Below the pieces are notes generated by a model. That model had not been told where the DNA came from and ran no database searches. It saw only the letters and a list, made by a program, of their open reading frames with translations. Shown piece after piece: positions 34,101 through 45,471 of a DNA stretch of 64,000 nucleotides (positions within the stretch are counted from its first letter, which is position 1; every line of letters starts with the position of its first letter). A program made the translations under genes and the position numbers. The DNA comes from Alloascoidea africana (Eukaryota; Ascomycota; Alloascoideomycetes; Alloascoideales; Alloascoideaceae): assembly GCA_030581615.1 (NCBI GenBank), contig JAKTTT010000036.1, positions 167,534-231,533 on the forward strand, read 5' to 3'.

Positions 34101-36604
34101 ATAACCTGACTACGCTTCCTGTTGATGATTTAGAGTTGTCCAAGCTACGAGTCTTGCATTTGAATTGTAACAAGTTTAGAACATTACCAGGCGAACTTGA
34201 ACGCGCAAAGCATTTGTCCGTGCTCGACGTAGGATCAAATTCGCTCAAGTACAATATCTCCAACTTGCCATTTGACTGGAATTGGAACACAAACCTGGAA
34301 CTAAAATACTTGAACTTTTCGGGGAACAAGCGGTTTGAGATTAAACCATCCGGCCGTCATTATCCAGGAGATGGGAGGAACGGTGCTCCCACAACAGAGA
34401 AAAACTTAGCAAGTTTTACAGAACATAAATATCTGGCCTGTCTTGGTCTGATTGATGTTACATTAACACCAGGTTGTGCATTACCTGAAAATAACCAATG
34501 TCGTGTGCGAACAACCGCCACTGAGATGAGCGGGATGAAGTTTGGCATTGCAGATACTCTTGGAAGCAGTGATATTCTAACTACAAGAGATTTGATAGTC
34601 GATAAATACCGCAATAATGAAGGAGAAGTTTTGGCCTATATATTTGATGGCAAGAACGAAACCGTTAAGGAAGATCGCATGATTTCAAATCTCAGCCAGG
34701 AAATGTTTTTTAAGGTATTTGCAGAAGAATTGGAAAAGCTTTCTTCTACTGAGACCCCGTCAGACGCCTTGAGAAGGGCCTTCTTAACTGTCAATAAGGA
34801 GCTTGGCGTTGGGAAGGAGGTTGGAGCCACAACTGGAAGTGTTGGAACTGTTGTGTACATAAAGGATAAACGTCTCTATGTGGCGAATATTGGAGATGTG
34901 GAAATACTCTTGTCCAAATCAAACGGCGAACATGCGGTTCTCACCCAGAAGCACGACCCTACAAAGAGATCAGAGTTTGAGAGAATTCGGGCATCTGGTG
35001 GATATGTCTCAAGCGATGGCGCCCTAGACGGGATCGTAACCGTTTCTCGTGCTGTTGGGTTCTATGACTTGTTACCTCATATTCACTCTGGACCCAGTAT
35101 TAGCGAAATGCCTATTACCTTTGCTGACCAGACTCTGGTTATTGGAACAAAACAGCTATGGGATTACGTTCCTTTCCAAACTGCTAGTGACATTCTGAGA
35201 TCTGTTAAGGATGAACCAATGCTAGCAGCTCAGAAGCTACGAGACTTTGCAATAGCCTATGGTGCATCAAACAAAATCATCGTTATGGTGATTTCGTTGA
35301 ACAAAAAACCCCAGCGGAAATCAATGTCAAGAAGAAATGTACGTTCTGTCGATAACGGCTATCAAATGCAGAAACGTTCAAGAGGAAAGGCTTCATTACC
35401 CGATGATTCATCTCTTGCTCGTCTTGGATGGGAGATTGATCCTCCAATAGGCGAATTGGCGCTTGTTTTCACAGATATTAAAAACTCTACGTTGATGTGG
35501 GACGCATACCCAGATGCCATGCGGTCTGCGATCAAGACACACAACCAGGTAATGAGAAGACAGCTGAGGATAGTAGGGGGCTATGAGGTGAAAACGGAAG
35601 GGGACGCTTTTATGTGCTCATTTTCAACTCCTACTTCTGCTCTTTTGTGGTGCTTTAACATCCAATCACAGCTCCTCTATGCTGACTGGCCGACTGAAAT
35701 TGTTGACTCCGATCGGGGGTTTTCGATTGAGGATGAAAACGGACAGCTGCTTTATCGTGGACTTTCAGTGCGAATGGGGATCCATTGGGGGTCCCCAGTG
35801 TGCGAAACGGATATCACGACTAGAAGAATGGACTATTTTGGGCCGATGGTGAACAGAGCGGCTCGAGTGTCAGCCATCGCGGATGGAGGTCAAATCGCGC
35901 TGAGTTCGGATTTTATGCAAGAGCTTATGGAACTGGATAAGGCATACCAGAAGATCACCGGTGGTGAGATTCTAAATCTTTATGAAGCCTATGGAGAAGA
36001 CCTCCCTGCAGATGACATTCACCGAAATATGATTGCGCTGAAAAGCGAGGACTGGAAAATCATCAAACTGGGAGAGATAAAACTAAAAGGCCTAGAAAGT
36101 CCTGAACTGGTGTCTCTCATATTCCCCAAGACTCTGGAGTATAGAGCCAAGTTCATTGAAATGGAGCGAGAGAACAAGGGCAAGCCAACTCAGTACAATG
36201 GCATTCTGTCTTTAGAATGGATTCACAAGCTGCGACATGTTTCCCTACGATTGGAAAATATCTGTTCCAGTCTGAACGGTAGTTACACCGAGTTTGTCAA
36301 GGAGCAGAATGTTGAGTTTTCCCCAATGGGTAAGGGGGAACTGAACAGCGAAACAGATTACATTTCTTACCTGGAACACGTCGTCACTAGGATAGAGAAC
36401 TGTATCACTGTGCTCTATCTACGCCAGACTGCGAGTAAAGCAGGTGGAAGTAGTGGACGACTCAAAGAGATCGATGGACAGTTTACTGCTCTTCAGGAGA
36501 TTCTACAAGCTCTTGAGAGTATATCACTCAAGGTCACAAAGGAAAGTTTAACCCACCGTGCTGCCTCTATAAGAAGGGTTGGGAAGTACTATGGGGTTTA
36601 TTAG
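31190..36604 (+). CDS. CYR1: Adenylate cyclase Cyr1
   Basis: Makes cAMP from ATP under Ras and Gpa2 control and feeds PKA signalling. 1804 aa from the first ATG; the frame runs 51 codons further up without an ATG. Order of parts: Ser-rich N-terminus, Ras-association domain near residues 350-440 (NYAIRVFKEDGTFCTL), and a long leucine-rich repeat array near 480-1035 (for example LRTLNLSSNHFRVFPSPI). A PP2C-like domain lies near 1065-1370 (YIFDGKNETVKEDR, NIGDVEILL), and the class III cyclase domain near 1413-1660 has FTDIKNSTLMWDAYP, KTEGDAFMCSF and GPMVNRAARVSAI. A C-terminal region near 1680-1780 is the expected Srv2/CAP-binding part. A direct 13-residue duplication, SRPSVSWKAPESW, occurs near residues 260-285. 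The gene is intronless. It lies in tandem 192 bp before DRS1. Confidence 0.96.
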   Translation: MASQKEGELHLSPGRSTERKHSRHLLHPQQSYDNLGGVPASYRGLHARPREPSREFHRDSDASSSYSVSTSNTGRRKQMNRLIRFMHKDKDRRDSSIDPKDESFLNNHTPSTNFLSASGSTSPVNDKSGKRRETSGDISFPLHRSHIHDKKISHSIPSIMPTPPKPRYLSSGRKSSSTNNSHLTANNATTGTFRGSISEVDEDPISTGTSSFLFPLDIKDMTGIVSQTQDSSLLTVQQQGTSMSRSGSFAMASPDSSRPSVSWKAPESWSSRPSVSWKAPESWEVQRDSNNDDLTPSGSEDEDEQPNGEQKSSGPEVENTVASGPYCSLDTRDDDEYEFSKWSMKKPGLKRPGNYAIRVFKEDGTFCTLPLPFNTTVSEMLPYLGKKFFMNSVSNYQISFTVGGTTKTLDPTDEPLVIQNHFLLLCGYEDADKLNIIGREDLSFLCRFTLEPSALHTLTDEEDSIVSRSFINVDLHHMDLQTIPIIFYQHTYEIESIDVSYNPSIQIPLDFIQSCINLQKIKYTSNRSSRFPLNLLETPKLTHLDLERNLMKQIPDRINLLRRLTTLNLKCNQLKTLPKSFGEMDSLRTLNLSSNHFRVFPSPITRLEHLENLDISYNLISTLDDSIGNLKSLEVLNIATNRITKALPQGLAKLKNLRSLDMRYNRIQSMDAAGLLPNLKQLFASKNFISSLNFQTDQLQLFYFDRNPITNLTLEGLLPDLRTLNLSKAKLTSLPTDFFANIPNIEKLMLDKNDFVTMPPQIGILKKLVFLSCYHNNLVNIPVEIGQLNLLQYLDLHSNNITVLPDEIWNLKSLSVLNISSNLLETFPKFLIPKKSNSTDREDLNSIASSKNGNVTNSNENSKPNANVIDSLESYDGLNYRPNRRKSSAEPPESSRGYSKRNSKHDSLPNLSSTLRVLNMADNRLSDEVFDEISYLPELRTLNLSYNQLVEIPNGVLRRMPEVTEIFLSGNNLTTLPVDDLELSKLRVLHLNCNKFRTLPGELERAKHLSVLDVGSNSLKYNISNLPFDWNWNTNLELKYLNFSGNKRFEIKPSGRHYPGDGRNGAPTTEKNLASFTEHKYLACLGLIDVTLTPGCALPENNQCRVRTTATEMSGMKFGIADTLGSSDILTTRDLIVDKYRNNEGEVLAYIFDGKNETVKEDRMISNLSQEMFFKVFAEELEKLSSTETPSDALRRAFLTVNKELGVGKEVGATTGSVGTVVYIKDKRLYVANIGDVEILLSKSNGEHAVLTQKHDPTKRSEFERIRASGGYVSSDGALDGIVTVSRAVGFYDLLPHIHSGPSISEMPITFADQTLVIGTKQLWDYVPFQTASDILRSVKDEPMLAAQKLRDFAIAYGASNKIIVMVISLNKKPQRKSMSRRNVRSVDNGYQMQKRSRGKASLPDDSSLARLGWEIDPPIGELALVFTDIKNSTLMWDAYPDAMRSAIKTHNQVMRRQLRIVGGYEVKTEGDAFMCSFSTPTSALLWCFNIQSQLLYADWPTEIVDSDRGFSIEDENGQLLYRGLSVRMGIHWGSPVCETDITTRRMDYFGPMVNRAARVSAIADGGQIALSSDFMQELMELDKAYQKITGGEILNLYEAYGEDLPADDIHRNMIALKSEDWKIIKLGEIKLKGLESPELVSLIFPKTLEYRAKFIEMERENKGKPTQYNGILSLEWIHKLRHVSLRLENICSSLNGSYTEFVKEQNVEFSPMGKGELNSETDYISYLEHVVTRIENCITVLYLRQTASKAGGSSGRLKEIDGQFTALQEILQALESISLKVTKESLTHRAASIRRVGKYYGVY

Positions 36605-36796
36605 TGGATTATATTTTAGTTTTGTAGGGAGTATACGGTTAAAGAAGACAGAAAAATCAAGAAAACGAATTCATGTAAACCTTATTGTTTTCTTAGATCG
36701 TGGTGATGGGCTGAAACATCCCTTCACCCGCATCACATAACTTTTTTTTTTTTGGGATGTACTGTCGACAGACTTTTCACAAGAGGAATACGAGAA

Positions 36797-39130
36797 ATGG
36801 CGAAACCGAAAAGTAATAGAAAGGGGAAAGAAGATTATATCCTTACGATATCTGATAGCGAGGAAGAAATTCCTGACTTGGACAGGGATGACGATGATGA
36901 AGGACAAAACGAATCTTCAGATTCAGAAACCCTCAAGCCAAATGTGAAAAATCAGAAAAAAAGTAAGAAGAAAAAGGCGAAAAAGGGAAAAGGTCAATCT
37001 AAAGCCAATTCTGGTGGTGACAGTGACGATGAAGAAGAAGGAGATGATAAGAATAGGGGAAAAGATTTGAATCCAAATTTTACGTTCTCTCTATATGGCG
37101 AGGAAACAAGCAGTGCTTTTGAAGGTTGGGATTTTCAAGTAGGCGATAATAAAAACAAAGAAGAAGTGGAACAGAAAGGAGTTGATCTGGATGGCATTAT
37201 ACGAAGAAAAGGTGGCCTTGGCAATATTGTTACAGATGACCGTTCTGATGAGGAAGATGAAGGAAAACAATCTGATGGAAGCAGCGGCGAGGGAGATGAT
37301 GAAGAAGAAGACGAGAAAGACTCTGAGGACGATGAGGAATTAGCTTTGGACGGATTTGGTATGGGCATAGGCTATTCTGTAAAGGAGGATGACTCAGATG
37401 AAGAACAGTCGGAGGGCGAAAAGTCGCAATCGGAGGATGAACAATCTGAAGATGGAGACGATGATAACGACAAAGATGAAGAGGAAGATGAAGAAGAACA
37501 AGGTGATACAGCAGAAGAGGTGGCAAAGTTCTATGCTCCCGCTGATGAATCTAAAGGAGCGTTGAGCACTGTGCACAAAACATTCAACTCTCTTTCACTT
37601 TCCAGACCAATTCTCCGAGGATTGGGTGCGCTAGGATACACAGCTCCAACTCGAATTCAAGGTGCCGTGATTCCTATGGCTCTGTTGGGGAAGGACATTG
37701 TTGCCGGAGCTGTTACAGGTTCCGGAAAAACAGCAGCATACATCATTCCAATTCTTGAACGGTTACTCTACAAACCTACAAAAGTAGCATCCACGAGGGT
37801 CGTTGTTCTGGCCCCTACAAGAGAGTTGGCAATACAGGTGTGCGATGTAGGGAGAAAACTGGGACAGTTTGTGAATGGCCTCACCTTCGGCCTGGCTGTC
37901 GGAGGATTGAATTTAAGACAACAGGAACAGCAACTGAGGAGCCGGCCGGATATAGTGATAGCTACTCCTGGTCGGTTTATCGACCATATTCGAAATTCTC
38001 CCAGTTTTTCAATTGACGGCTTGGAAATTCTCGTCATTGACGAGGCCGATCGTATGCTGGAAGATGGGTTTGAAAAAGAAGTAACAGAAATTTTATCTCT
38101 TATTCCTTCGAAAAGGCAAACGCTGCTTTTTTCGGCTACTATGAACTCGAGCATCAAGGATCTCATCAGATTATCGCTCCAGCGACCGGTACGAATTATG
38201 ATAGACCCGCCTAAACAGGCAGCTACGCAGCTGGTACAGGAGTTTGTGAGAGTAAGGAAGAGAGATAACCTCAAGCCTGCGCTGCTCTTTCATTTGTTGA
38301 GAATTCTGGACAGTCGACAGCAACAGAGAACAATTGTGTTTGTATCGCGAAAAGAAACTGCACATAGACTTCGTGTTGTTTGTGGGCTGATGGGCATCAA
38401 GATTGGAGAACTACACGGATCACTAACACAGGAACAGCGTCTCCAGAGCATTACCGAGTTCAAGCAGCTCAAAGTTCCTGTGCTGGTTTGTACAGATCTG
38501 GCTTCGCGTGGTCTGGATATTCCCAAGATCGAACTTGTTATTAACTATGACATGCCAAAGACACATGAGATCTACTTGCATCGTGTTGGTAGAACAGCGC
38601 GTGCTGGACGAGAAGGACGAAGTATTTCTCTAGTTGGCGAATCTACTGGAGATCGAGCTATTGTGAAGACAGCAATGAAAGGGGTTGAAATGACAGGCGC
38701 TGGAGAAGCTGTTGGGCGGGTTGTTGCTTGGGATGAAGTGGAAAAGATCAATTCAATTATAGAGACCAAATCCGAGCTTATAGAGGAAGTTTTGGAAGAA
38801 GAGAAACAGGAGAAAGAGATTGCTCAAGCTGAGATGGAGTTGAAAAAAGGTGAGAATCTATTAAAGTACAAAGACGAGATAAAGGCCCGTCCTAAAAGGA
38901 CCTGGTTTGAAACAGAAAAAGAAAAGAAGCAGACAGCGGCTGCGTTGGCTATTAAAAGAAAGCCTAATAGGAAGAAGAGAAAGATGGAAGAGGAGAGGAA
39001 AGATATTCAAAGGTCTTACAAAAAGACCAAAACAGACCGGATAAATGACAAACTCAAAGGAAAGAAAGGTCAGGGTAAGAAGAGCGCAAAAAAGAATGCC
39101 ATAAAAATGCAGCGCGCAAAAAAGAAATAG
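36797..39130 (+). CDS. DRS1: ATP-dependent RNA helicase Drs1 (DEAD-box)
   Basis: Nucleolar helicase for 27S pre-rRNA processing and 60S assembly. 777 aa from ATG 36797; the frame continues upstream only from a TTG. An acidic, Lys-rich N-terminus of about 250 residues (SDSEEE, DDDDEG and similar) precedes the helicase core. Core motifs: motif [12 protein letters not shown] near 305, Ia PTRELA, motif [11 protein letters not shown] near 414, motif III FSATM near 446, and motif [13 protein letters not shown] near 595. The C-terminus is very basic ([31 protein letters not shown]), as in Drs1/DDX27. A poly-T tract (36740-36753) stands just before the start. Confidence 0.96.
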   Translation: MAKPKSNRKGKEDYILTISDSEEEIPDLDRDDDDEGQNESSDSETLKPNVKNQKKSKKKKAKKGKGQSKANSGGDSDDEEEGDDKNRGKDLNPNFTFSLYGEETSSAFEGWDFQVGDNKNKEEVEQKGVDLDGIIRRKGGLGNIVTDDRSDEEDEGKQSDGSSGEGDDEEEDEKDSEDDEELALDGFGMGIGYSVKEDDSDEEQSEGEKSQSEDEQSEDGDDDNDKDEEEDEEEQGDTAEEVAKFYAPADESKGALSTVHKTFNSLSLSRPILRGLGALGYTAPTRIQGAVIPMALLGKDIVAGAVTGSGKTAAYIIPILERLLYKPTKVASTRVVVLAPTRELAIQVCDVGRKLGQFVNGLTFGLAVGGLNLRQQEQQLRSRPDIVIATPGRFIDHIRNSPSFSIDGLEILVIDEADRMLEDGFEKEVTEILSLIPSKRQTLLFSATMNSSIKDLIRLSLQRPVRIMIDPPKQAATQLVQEFVRVRKRDNLKPALLFHLLRILDSRQQQRTIVFVSRKETAHRLRVVCGLMGIKIGELHGSLTQEQRLQSITEFKQLKVPVLVCTDLASRGLDIPKIELVINYDMPKTHEIYLHRVGRTARAGREGRSISLVGESTGDRAIVKTAMKGVEMTGAGEAVGRVVAWDEVEKINSIIETKSELIEEVLEEEKQEKEIAQAEMELKKGENLLKYKDEIKARPKRTWFETEKEKKQTAAALAIKRKPNRKKRKMEEERKDIQRSYKKTKTDRINDKLKGKKGQGKKSAKKNAIKMQRAKKK

Positions 39131-39215
39131 TTATCTTAAACAATGTTGTTCTTTTTATTACTTTTTCACATAATTCAAAATATGAGTGTATCTAAAATTT
39201 ACACCCAAAATGCAT

Positions 39216-41476
39216 TCACCAGTAGCAGAAATCAGCCTGTGAAATTTGAAGCAAGGGCGGCTCTTCAGGCTTTGACTTTCTCGTGTACTCTATATCTTCA
39301 ACTGTCACATCTATAAGTTGAAGTTTGAGCTTCATTTTTGTTAGCAGATCGACATGTTTCTTTGTAGAAGCAGATAGCTCTGGCTGGTTGATAAGAATCG
39401 AAATTCCATCTGTCCATTCATCCCCGATTTCTGCCTTATTCGTGTAGAAAGTCAACAAATTAGGTCGACGAGCGTCTTTGCCAACTAGACATATCTGTTT
39501 ATAAAAGCTGCGGCTGGCCAAGCTTATCAAACGTGAACCTGGATTTGTGATAGTCTTTGGAGTAATATTGGTGGACACAACTCTTTCAACGGAGGACAGA
39601 TCAACTAAAAAGACATTAGTTATATCCAATGTATACTTCACAAAATATGCACACCTTGACTACACTCTTTTTCAAAAGCTGAATATGACTCTGGCCTCTT
39701 ATCGAAAACTTTGTAAAGAAGTGTCTGGCGGTTGGGTGAGATACAACAGAATATTGCTCTTGCATCTCGGTATTGTAAGGGATTTTCTGCATAACCCCAT
39801 GATCCTCTGATCAAAGATAAGACACGTTGCTCGTGAATGAAAGATAGTGTTTCTTCTTCGTATTGTTCATGAAGATTTCTATTGAACCAAAGTTAATATA
39901 CAGATCAAGGAAATATAAATCTTGGTAAAAACTTACTGAAGTTCAATTTTCCAAACAGTTTGTGGAGCAGAATCAAATTGCTCTAACTGAAGCTTTCGAA
40001 GGCTATCATATGAGTAAGAAGCAAATAGTTGAGCTAAATCGTCCACCGTTGTGGACTCGGTTAGTCTCGAAATTACTTCTGTGGTAAGGACGCCCATGAG
40101 CCTTTCAATATTTGGAAAATCTTTAACTTGAGCTTTTGCAGCTTTCCAGATTCTAAATAGATTTACCATTCCATGAAAGTAAAGAGTACTCCACCCAAAG
40201 ATGAAATAGTTCCGCAAAAGTGGATTTCCAAACCTCTCTTTGCTTGCTTTGTTTACGTTGAATAGATTCATCAAAAACTTTGTGATTGAAAGCCCCGCGC
40301 TTATAAGTGGAAGACACAATTTCTCTTCTCCAAACATAAGCTGTTCAGTATATGGCTTCTTAAACGTAAGGTTTTCATCTTTCAAGAAATGGATCATATC
40401 AAGCAGGTCTAAAAGGGACATTTCATTCTCAATATCTGACATGGACTCGGAAGATGAAAAGCCGGCCCTTTTCCATTCTCCCTCGGTAGAACAGCCCAAA
40501 GTTTTGCTAGTTAGCAGGAGCATTTCCGCAACGAGCGTCTTGTGAGTATCATTTTCCAGAGTTAGCCTAGTCTTGCTCATGATGCGCAGCACTTTTCTAT
40601 AACTCTCGATGAAACTGTCTATATCGTTCCTCATAGCCATTTCCTTCTCCTCGACCATGTTCTACAGGACATTTGTCAGTTTTTTTCTTTCATTTAAACA
40701 AATTAAACTTACCATCAATGCAATCAAAAATCCTCCCTCTCTGATCCGCATAAGTGGCAAAATGACTCTGTCTTCAGTGCCAAACGTATCGAGATAAATC
40801 GTTAAGAATTTTGCAAATGTAGATAAAACAATTTCAGGCCGTCCATAAATTTTACTGTCTAGAAGATCAAAGAAATCGGGAGTCATATCCAATGCATTTT
40901 TAGCAGTCCTGAAGATGCAATCATTAATATCCTTTTGTCTTAGAGCCACGGTAAGAAGGTCTGCTGTGGCCATTAACATAGACACTCCAGGATCAGATAG
41001 CGATCTTCTAATTGCCTATAAGCAAACCCATCATTAGTATTGCTGTAAATTCATCTTCATCAACCGTGAAAGAATATGGTTTGCTTATGATCTCACAAAC
41101 AAGCAAATACTCACTCTGGCGAAAACATATCTGAATGCCTTTTCGTCTCCCAGCTTTTCAGAATCGCAAGATTCAATTACCTGTGCTAAAGTGCCTATAA
41201 AACTGACACTATCACCAGTATCCTTTTTGATTGCGTCGGTGAGCAACAAAGTGACTTTTTGAGCCTGATCGTCTGGTAGCTTTCCCTTTCCTAGAGTAGT
41301 AGGAATTGTTTCAAGTTCTAAAGAAGATGAGCTTTTAGATGTCTCTTTACACACTAAATAGATGGATGAAACTTACAGCTTTTGCAGTTTCAGTGGGAAT
41401 TGTTTCGTATCTGGGAACACAAAAACGTACCACGGTGTAAGTCCTTGACGGATTTGCAAACAGCGTCTAAATCCAT
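39216..41476 (-). CDS. ELMO/CED-12 family protein, Lmo1-like
   Basis: ELMO proteins pair with DOCK-type exchange factors; the S. cerevisiae relative Lmo1 works with Dck1 on Rho5. Proposed exons 41476-41431, 41317-41115, 41015-40713, 40661-39937, 39878-39710 and 39659-39216 give 629 aa (Lmo1 665). The ELMO pattern EWKRAGFSSS...LLDLLDMIHFL lies near residue 245, followed by PLISAGLSITKFLMNLFN. The C-terminal PH-like part has LSLIRGSWG, FCCISPNRQTLLYK and DITNVFLVDLSSVERVV. Introns 1-4 have good donors (GTACGT, GTGAGT, GTAAGT, GTAAGT). The fifth (39709-39660) has donor GTTTTC and is inferred only because the frame must change there, so a one-base frameshift is the alternative. It converges on DRS1, 85 bp away. 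Confidence 0.75.
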
Positions 41477-41829
41477 CCTGTGACAGTAAAACCCTCCAAA
41501 AAAGAGAAGGAAAATATAACAGATTACTCTAGAGAAGGATGAAGATAAAGAAGAAGAGAAGAGTGGATCATTGGAAGAAGACTTGCCTGCTCCTCTGAGA
41601 CAGCAAGACCAATTTACGGTTTTTCTCTCTTCTTAACATGCATGAAGCTCATCAATCAAATCTATGAGTTTAAGCTAACTTCCCATCCTCAAAAGATTTT
41701 TAGTCCCAGGTTCCTGCTTTTAGCACTATTCTACGCTTATTTCGCGATATGAAGCCACAAAAATAGTAATGAATGGGAAAGTAAATGTTGATTGATACCA
41801 TGATGATAATCTACAATGCGATATGATAT
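41477..41829. promoter_or_regulatory. Promoter of the ELMO gene and 3' flank of VPS54
   Basis: 353 bp between two tandem reverse-strand genes, with A/G-rich sequence (41490-41580) just upstream of the ELMO gene start. No gene and no named motif recognised. Confidence 0.5.
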
Positions 41830-44800
41830 TCATTCGTCAGCGGGCCTGTCGGAATTGGGTTTCGTTTCGGTTTCGGTTTCGGTTTCGCCCTCGGCTTTAG
41901 GCTGCGTCTCGGTTCCGGTTTCGAGGCCATCGGTCTTGCTTGGGTCCTCATCGCCTTTATCAACTGCTGTTTCTGTGTGATTAACCACCTCGTTTTGGGG
42001 ATCGTTCTCAGCAGTTTCGGCGGCCCCAGCAGCTTTCTCCACATCCTGAATTTTTTCAGTTTCCAGAGTACTACCATTACTACTAGTATTGACATCCGCT
42101 ACTTCTGCGGTGGAAGAAGACCCAGTGTTTTTCTCTTCCTGTTGGATCTGTTGCTCTTCTACTTTTTTCAAAAGAATGTCGCCTAGGTCGCCATAACCCG
42201 CAAGATTAGACATGTTGTTCTTGAGATATTTAATATCGTTCAAGACGCTGCAGTATTCTCACGAGTTAATCACCAAATTCCGTAAAGTGACAGATTAATA
42301 CAATGATAACATACCTATCCTTTTCTACTGGGGACTTGAAAGGAATTTGTGTATACAGCTCAAGCAATGCGCTTTTGTAAATTCCAAACACTTGAGCCAT
42401 GATCATCTATCCAAAAAGTCAGTAAATTAGACACAAAAAGAAAACGTTTGTACACGTACCAGAGCTTGACCCTCCGAGAGATATCGGCCAAGGACTCTTG
42501 CCAAAGTAGACGTCTCTTTGACGAGGGATTCCATATAAGGGTGAGCTGTCTTGCCTTCTGGTAGTGCTTCGTTCCAATCCATCTTTGCGATAGTATCGCA
42601 ATGTATCTTCACACGATCTCCCATAATGTTAATAAGCTTCGTAAAGATTTCATTCTGATGGTCTTGGTATAACCGCCTTGTCCTGTCAAATTCTGAAAGT
42701 GCAGATTTATGAATGCTGGAAGGATTATTGAGGTCAGAAGAAGACGATGACGGGTTGGTGCCCCCCGCGTTTCCATTCAACGAGGCTGAACCACTAATAT
42801 GTCGCCGGTAGCATTCTCGAGCGTGGGGGATTAGCGAAACGATGAGGTCCAGTGACTGTGCCGCGATCGCCAAATGCCGCGCGGTGATATGCTTTAAGCC
42901 AGCGTATTGTGTCGCCTGAGCTCCAAGCACCAGCTCGTGGACTCTGGTGTTAAAGCGCCTTAACACTTCCAAAAGAAAGTTCACAACAGAGTCTGCCAAT
43001 TGGGGGAACGAAATGATGAGAATCAGGTAACACTTGACCAGTTCAACCAGCTCTGCCGTAGTTGCCGAAACTGCAAAGGTTTGAAACTCATCAAACTTGA
43101 TACGTTTCCCGAGGCTCTTTGGCTCCTCAACAGCAGTAGAAGTTTCGGTGTCGTCATGATCCAGTTTCAACTTGCTCAAGTGTGCGCCACCGAGCCATGA
43201 CTCTGGGTCTTGAATAGACGACTGGACAATTTGCTTAATCGCATCATCCAGAGCGGGCTTGATCTCAATATCCTTCCAGGGGTCTTTTTCAACCCTTAAG
43301 ATAAAGTACTTCATGTTATTGAGGTGGAACTGGTTTGGGAACTGTTTAACATGGCCTGTGAGTACGCTTTGAAGGTCTGATCCAATGTTTCCTGAAATTG
43401 CCTCACATTCCGATAAAAACAATCCAGTTAAAAAGTAGAAACGTAAAAAAAACTCAAAAGGAAGCGCCATGTTTTGATCTCTTCGGGTATTGATTACTCT
43501 GGACATGCGGCGTTGAGAAGTGGCAATGGCCTTGTTTATTGCCAATCTGATGTCAACATGAATAATATCGTACTGCTGTTCAGACCTGTCAAACCCCATC
43601 GCAAACTGGCGATCGGCTTCTGGAATGGATAACGCAAGATCAAGTAGTAGTTTTTGCTGGGCTGATAGCCGTCTAAAAGATTCCGAAAGCTTTGTATAGA
43701 TGAACACCAGCATATCCTCAAATTCTCTAGGTGTCTGTGCCTTTAGCAAATTTGCCAAATCTGTCGTGCGATCAACCGTTGATTTGTTTGAGCTTGTTGA
43801 GATTCCCGAGCTCATTGAAACTGTGTCGTCCATTGGTAAACCCGCTTTTGTGAGGTATTTGACCTCTTTTAAAATCAAGTCTTCGTAAGATTTGAATGCC
43901 ACCATTGTGCTTTGACATCGATACAGTCCTTCGAGATATGCTCTTAATGAGGAACGAAACTCGGGATCTATGGTTTGATAAGAAGTGTTGAGGTCTACTT
44001 TTTTCGAATGATCTATTACACGAGATATTCGTTTTACCGTGTCGGATTCGCTTACGCTTTCATAATGTGTCCTGAGATCCGTTATCAGTCGCTCTTTAAA
44101 CTGTTTCGTAAAACCTTCTCCAGCTTTGCCTCTAAGTAGAAACAATTTTTCCTTGGTCTCTTGTAAAGCGTGAACATTTGTAAGATCGGAGAGAGGGGCT
44201 GGCCATTGCGAAGCCAATTTCTCTACGTTTGGGTTCCTGGAATCGCCTCTTATAAGCGCTTCTGTAGAGTCTATTTGATCAAGACAAGCTCTCAATTCGT
44301 TTCTGTCAAGTAAACTTTGCACCTTGCCAGTTTCCGAAACAACTTTGGAAACCTGGAGGAGTCCTTGTTCCAACTCTTCCACCTTGCGTCTTTTTTTAAT
44401 AAGTTTCAACATTTCGATCCCCTTTGTCGCTTGTAGTCTGTCCACGTCTTCTAAAATAGATTTCAAGTTGTCGAGTTTCGTAATACAATTGGAAGCCTTT
44501 CCCTCTATTGCCCGCAAATTGCCAAGCGCGGAGAAAAACGAATTTGAGGCATTTGAAATCTCATTCACAAGATGAATTTCTACCGTGTCTAGGTACCATG
44601 AAAGCTTCTCTTGTAAGATTGTGTTGTTTGCCAAGACTTTTCTCGAGCTCGTTGGTGACAAGAGTTCTGGAATGCCATCTGCCGGAAGAGCAGAAGGCCG
44701 CGTTGTTGTTCTTACGATATCCGCCTTCTCACTCACAATGTCAAATGTGCGTGGGTTATCGAGACTGAAAGGAGTTTCGAAAAACACACTGGGGACGTTT

Positions 44801-45471
44801 TCTAGTAGAGGAATTGGTGATTGTGATAGCCTTCTCTGGGATTCAGACCCAGACCCAGACTCAGACACACTTTTCACATCTTCTGCCGATGCTATTGTCG
44901 TTACCTTTTTCTGTTGCTGCTGATTCAGATCGAGATACGCACCTGAGGCAAGCTTCATGGAGTAGTACTTGTTGTACTCGGCAGAGATGGAATTTAGATA
45001 GCTTTTGATATCCTTTTTGCTTGCCTTTGTGATTTTGGGAAGTTCTACTGGCGGTATTTCCTTTGAAGTTGGGTGCTTTTGATGAACTAGGCCGCTTCTC
45101 CGTTTCGAGCTTGAGCCTGAGCTTGAGCCCGAAGCCGAACCTGAAGCTGGACCACCTGTGCTAGAGGCGGATCCTCTAAATGAATCGACAGCATTGTTTG
45201 CATGGCCATTCACAATCTCGAATATTGGATTGGGACCCAAAGGTGAGGAGGCAGTTGCTGGGAGCTTGTTGATTCCAAACAAAAACCCCGGAGCTTCATC
45301 AAGACTTGGGCGCAGAGAGTAAGAATAAGAAGATTTAGAAACGATGCTTGAGGTCCGTCGATGGGACCGTATAGAGGACCCAACTGTGCTCTCTGGATAT
45401 GTGTACTGGTGGATCTCGCCGCCTTCGGCAATTGGATTCTCCAAAGAAGGAGTGGATGGAGCCTCCTCCAT
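41830..45471 (-). CDS. VPS54: GARP tethering complex subunit Vps54
   Basis: Subunit of the GARP complex (Vps51-54), which tethers endosome-derived vesicles at the trans-Golgi. Exons 45471-42460, 42406-42315 and 42247-41830 encode 1173 aa (S. cerevisiae 889). The Ser-rich N-terminus is followed by the family block VFFETPFSLDNPRTFDIVSE near residue 235, a coiled-coil region (IEMLKLIKKRRKVEELEQGL) and the C-terminal Vps54 domain with MAQVFGIYKSALLELY in exon 2. Exon 3 gives VLNDIKYLKNNMSNL, then a low-complexity acidic tail with a TETETETK repeat that is longer than usual. Introns are 53 nt (GTACGT/TAG) and 67 nt (GTATGT, GATTAAC, CAG). Reading through intron 1 would stop after ten extra codons. 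Confidence 0.93.

Noticed and set aside
41411-41430. 20-nt intron GTACGT...CCCAG in the ELMO gene
   Set aside because: Too short for spliceosomal splicing. The same donor joined to TTCTTTAG at 41318 gives a normal 113-nt intron and keeps the frame.
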